The position numbers were made by a program, and so were the translations under genes. A model generated the notes under the pieces. That model did no database searches and was not told the DNA's origin. It worked only from the letters and a program-made list of their open reading frames with translations. DNA of 64,000 nt from Struthio camelus (lineage: Eukaryota > Chordata > Aves > Struthioniformes > Struthionidae): positions 6,378,001 to 6,442,000 of the forward strand of contig NC_090967.1 in assembly GCF_040807025.1 (NCBI RefSeq). Direction: 5' to 3'. Positions 61,892 through 64,000 of this stretch are shown here, in pieces. Each line of letters starts with the position of its first letter. The first letter of the stretch is position 1.

Positions 61892-62035
61892 TGGCAAAAG
61901 AAAGCAAGCAGATAATTGTTCCAGGATCTCCCAATCCTTTGCCATCTTTGCAAGTGGGAGGCGTTCTGGGCAGTATGTGACAGGAGTCTGTCATACACGT
62001 CCATGTCGGAAAAGACACTGGCTGAATCAAACCAG
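61892..62035 (+). other. Candidate 144-nt plus-strand exon
   Basis: Good acceptor cttttccctacag and donor ACCAG|GTTTGT. One frame stays open throughout (begins GKRKQADNCSRISQ). Another begins AKESKQIIVPGSPNPLPSLQ but stops inside. It does not match recalled GATAD2A coding sequence, so it may be alternative 5'UTR or a false exon. Confidence 0.25.
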
Positions 62036-64000
62036 GTTTGTCTTTCTGTTCTTGCTGCTCGGGAGGAGGGGTTTGGAAAGGAAAACTTGGAGGACAGCAA
62101 GAGATTTCTTTTGACGTTTTTCCAAATGGAAAGCTTATAGATAAAATCATAGGTGTACATAATATTTAACAGGCCAGCATAGACAGGTTATGAACTCACA
62201 GCAGATTTGGGGTTTTCTTTTGTTGTCCATATGCTTAAAGGGCAGTGAATCAGTCTGTGTGATTTTTTTTTTTTTTTTTTCCAAAACGAGACTTTTAAAG
62301 TAGCTGAGTGTGAGAGTATAACCCTGTGGCCTGCAGTCCAAGAAGTTTACTGCATTTTATAACATATACTAAACTCCCTTTTGAACTGATTGTAGTAGTT
62401 AATCTGTTACAGTGATAACACTTAAGACAGGGTATTTGCTGTTGAGATCCCAGGCACTCCACTCTGAGCTATGTCATTCTTCATAATAAAAAGCAGAACC
62501 TTCCGTAAAACTTAAAATTTACTGTGTAATCCTTACTTTCTCTTCCATCTGTAATATAAAGGTATAGTCCAGCATGTGTTGAACCAAACCTATTTGCTGT
62601 TCATGTTGATCAGTTTCTGCTGTCACTAATGTTTGTCAGAAGCCTACACTTTGGGTTAGAAATGTTTGGTGAGAAGAGGTGAGGGTTTGGGGAATAACTT
62701 CAAAAGTGTTGCTATCCTTATGTTATCTGATGAATACGTAACCTAGGTATTTGGAAACATCCAGATGATTTATTCCTCTTCTAGTGGAATCAAATGGTAA
62801 GGATGTATGATCTCAATAATTCATCAGGCATTCAAACATGGTAGAGGATGCAGGCTTTGAGCATATGGATATGTTGCTCTTTACCTGTGAAATCCAAGCG
62901 TAAGCAATGTTCTGCCTCAGGAATTATTAGTCTGGTTGCTTGTGGGAGGTGGGAAAGAGTTTGCATCTTCCTGCTCCCCTCTCCAAAAGGTAATTTCCTG
63001 CTGCAAGTGGAAGGAGGAATTTTTGTCAGCACTAAGGGTGGGTCACGGAGCATACTGGTTAAGGTGCTATTTAACAATGGTGGTGAAGTCTCATGTGATT
63101 GACTGGCACGTTCTCCTCACATGCTGGGGATTAAGCAAATTGCCAGATTGGCCATTGGGAGGGAATTTTCTTCCCAGGTCAGTTTGGGGTTCTTTTTTCC
63201 CCGCTTTGGTTGTGTAAATAGCAGCTCACTTCCAAAAGTAAAGACGCTCTCACTGCTGGTGCTAGACTATGCAGGTACCCTCTTTCTCCTCCTGTCTTCC
63301 TGTGGCACACTTATGAAGCTTTTGGTTTTAATCTTTTCCTACAGGTCTTGAGTTTAAGCTGTTTTGGGATGTGCTCTGTAGTCCGCTGTGGGTAATGCTA
63401 AGTGAAGTAGATCCTGCAGGGACTTGTCTGAACTGTATACCTACCTCATGATGCACTCTGGCTTGCAGCAGATAAGGCCCAGTAACTCACAATTTCCATA
63501 AAAATTTATGGTGTTACCAATTTCCATCTCCTTTCCTGAAAAGAAGAGGCAGAATAGTTTGTGTTTGTTTTTTATGAAATCCTCCTCGTTATTTTGTCTA
63601 TCTCTTCCTCCTTTTCCCTCCATACTACATTCAGCTTTCTTTTAGGCTTCTCTGTATATGCAGGCATGTTAAATTATTTTCAGTACTACTTCCTGAAAGG
63701 GTTAAAACAACTATTCTAGGGGGCATCATTTAAGGTTCATCTATAATAAATATGACTTAACATTGTGGTGGCAGGGGAACTGTGCAACCAGATCTCTATA
63801 TTAGTGTATATATAAACCTTGAGCCTGCACTTGCAATAATCTTCAGGTTTAGTTGTAAAATCTTAGTGCAATCTAGTCCCAAGGTCTTTCTGCTACCGTA
63901 GAGCTTGAACGTACTGTTTCATTTGTGCTGCAAATAGCAGTTGCTGTCCCCACACACTTCCCAGACTACGTTGTTGTGGCAAAATACTGCAAATTGTTAA
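62036..64000. other. Non-coding interval to window end
   Basis: AT-rich, with a T run near 62262. ORFs at 62832-63351 overlap in several frames without splice or family support. Confidence 0.55.

Noticed and set aside
37061..64000. First GATAD2A coding exon
   Set aside because: Looked for the family's N-terminal coding start and basic stretch but saw no match. It probably lies beyond the window.
1..64000. tRNA, rRNA, CRISPR, complete transposon or endogenous virus
   Set aside because: No cloverleaf, rRNA block, direct-repeat array, long terminal repeat or viral domain was recognised on reading both strands.

Overview
The window looks like bird nuclear DNA. It has large introns with GT-AG splice sites, two strong CpG islands, few interspersed repeats, and one truncated CR1 LINE ending in the CR1 3' end seen in birds and other reptiles. 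It is not bacterial or viral: there are no operons, ribosome-binding sites, CRISPR arrays or rRNA/tRNA genes that I can see.

Positions 1-17400 hold the 3' part of MAU2 (SCC4, the cohesin-loader partner of NIPBL) on the plus strand. Fifteen consecutive coding exons (606-12752) join in frame into 460 codons plus a stop. A 3'UTR of about 4.6 kb follows, with AATAAA signals at 14095, 15523 and 17380. The CR1 copy (5698-6058) lies in a MAU2 intron.

Positions 19090-21120 are a CpG island with four inverted CCAAT boxes and strong splice donors (20282, 20413). In vertebrates GATAD2A follows MAU2 on the same strand, so this island is inferred to be its promoter with a non-coding first exon. A second CpG island (35430-37060) has a strong plus-strand donor at 36049 and could be an alternative GATAD2A promoter. 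I found no GATAD2A coding exon. The sequence from about 37 kb to 64 kb reads as long intron, with three candidate spliced or alternative 5' exons at 56402-56476, 60769-60943 and 61892-62035.

The most unusual part is 22.8-35.4 kb, read on the minus strand. An ATG-initiated ORF begins at the edge of the second CpG island (35368) and a chain of exon-like segments runs to a stop codon at 22835. The two terminal segments join at a clean GT-AG, phase-0 junction. Several others join in compatible phase, though some donors are weak, and one segment carries an in-frame TGA. I do not recognise the protein. It could be an undescribed antisense gene driven from a bidirectional island, a decaying gene, or partly chance ORFs in AT-rich intron. 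The rest is intron with microsatellites, homopolymer runs and a few perfect short hairpins.
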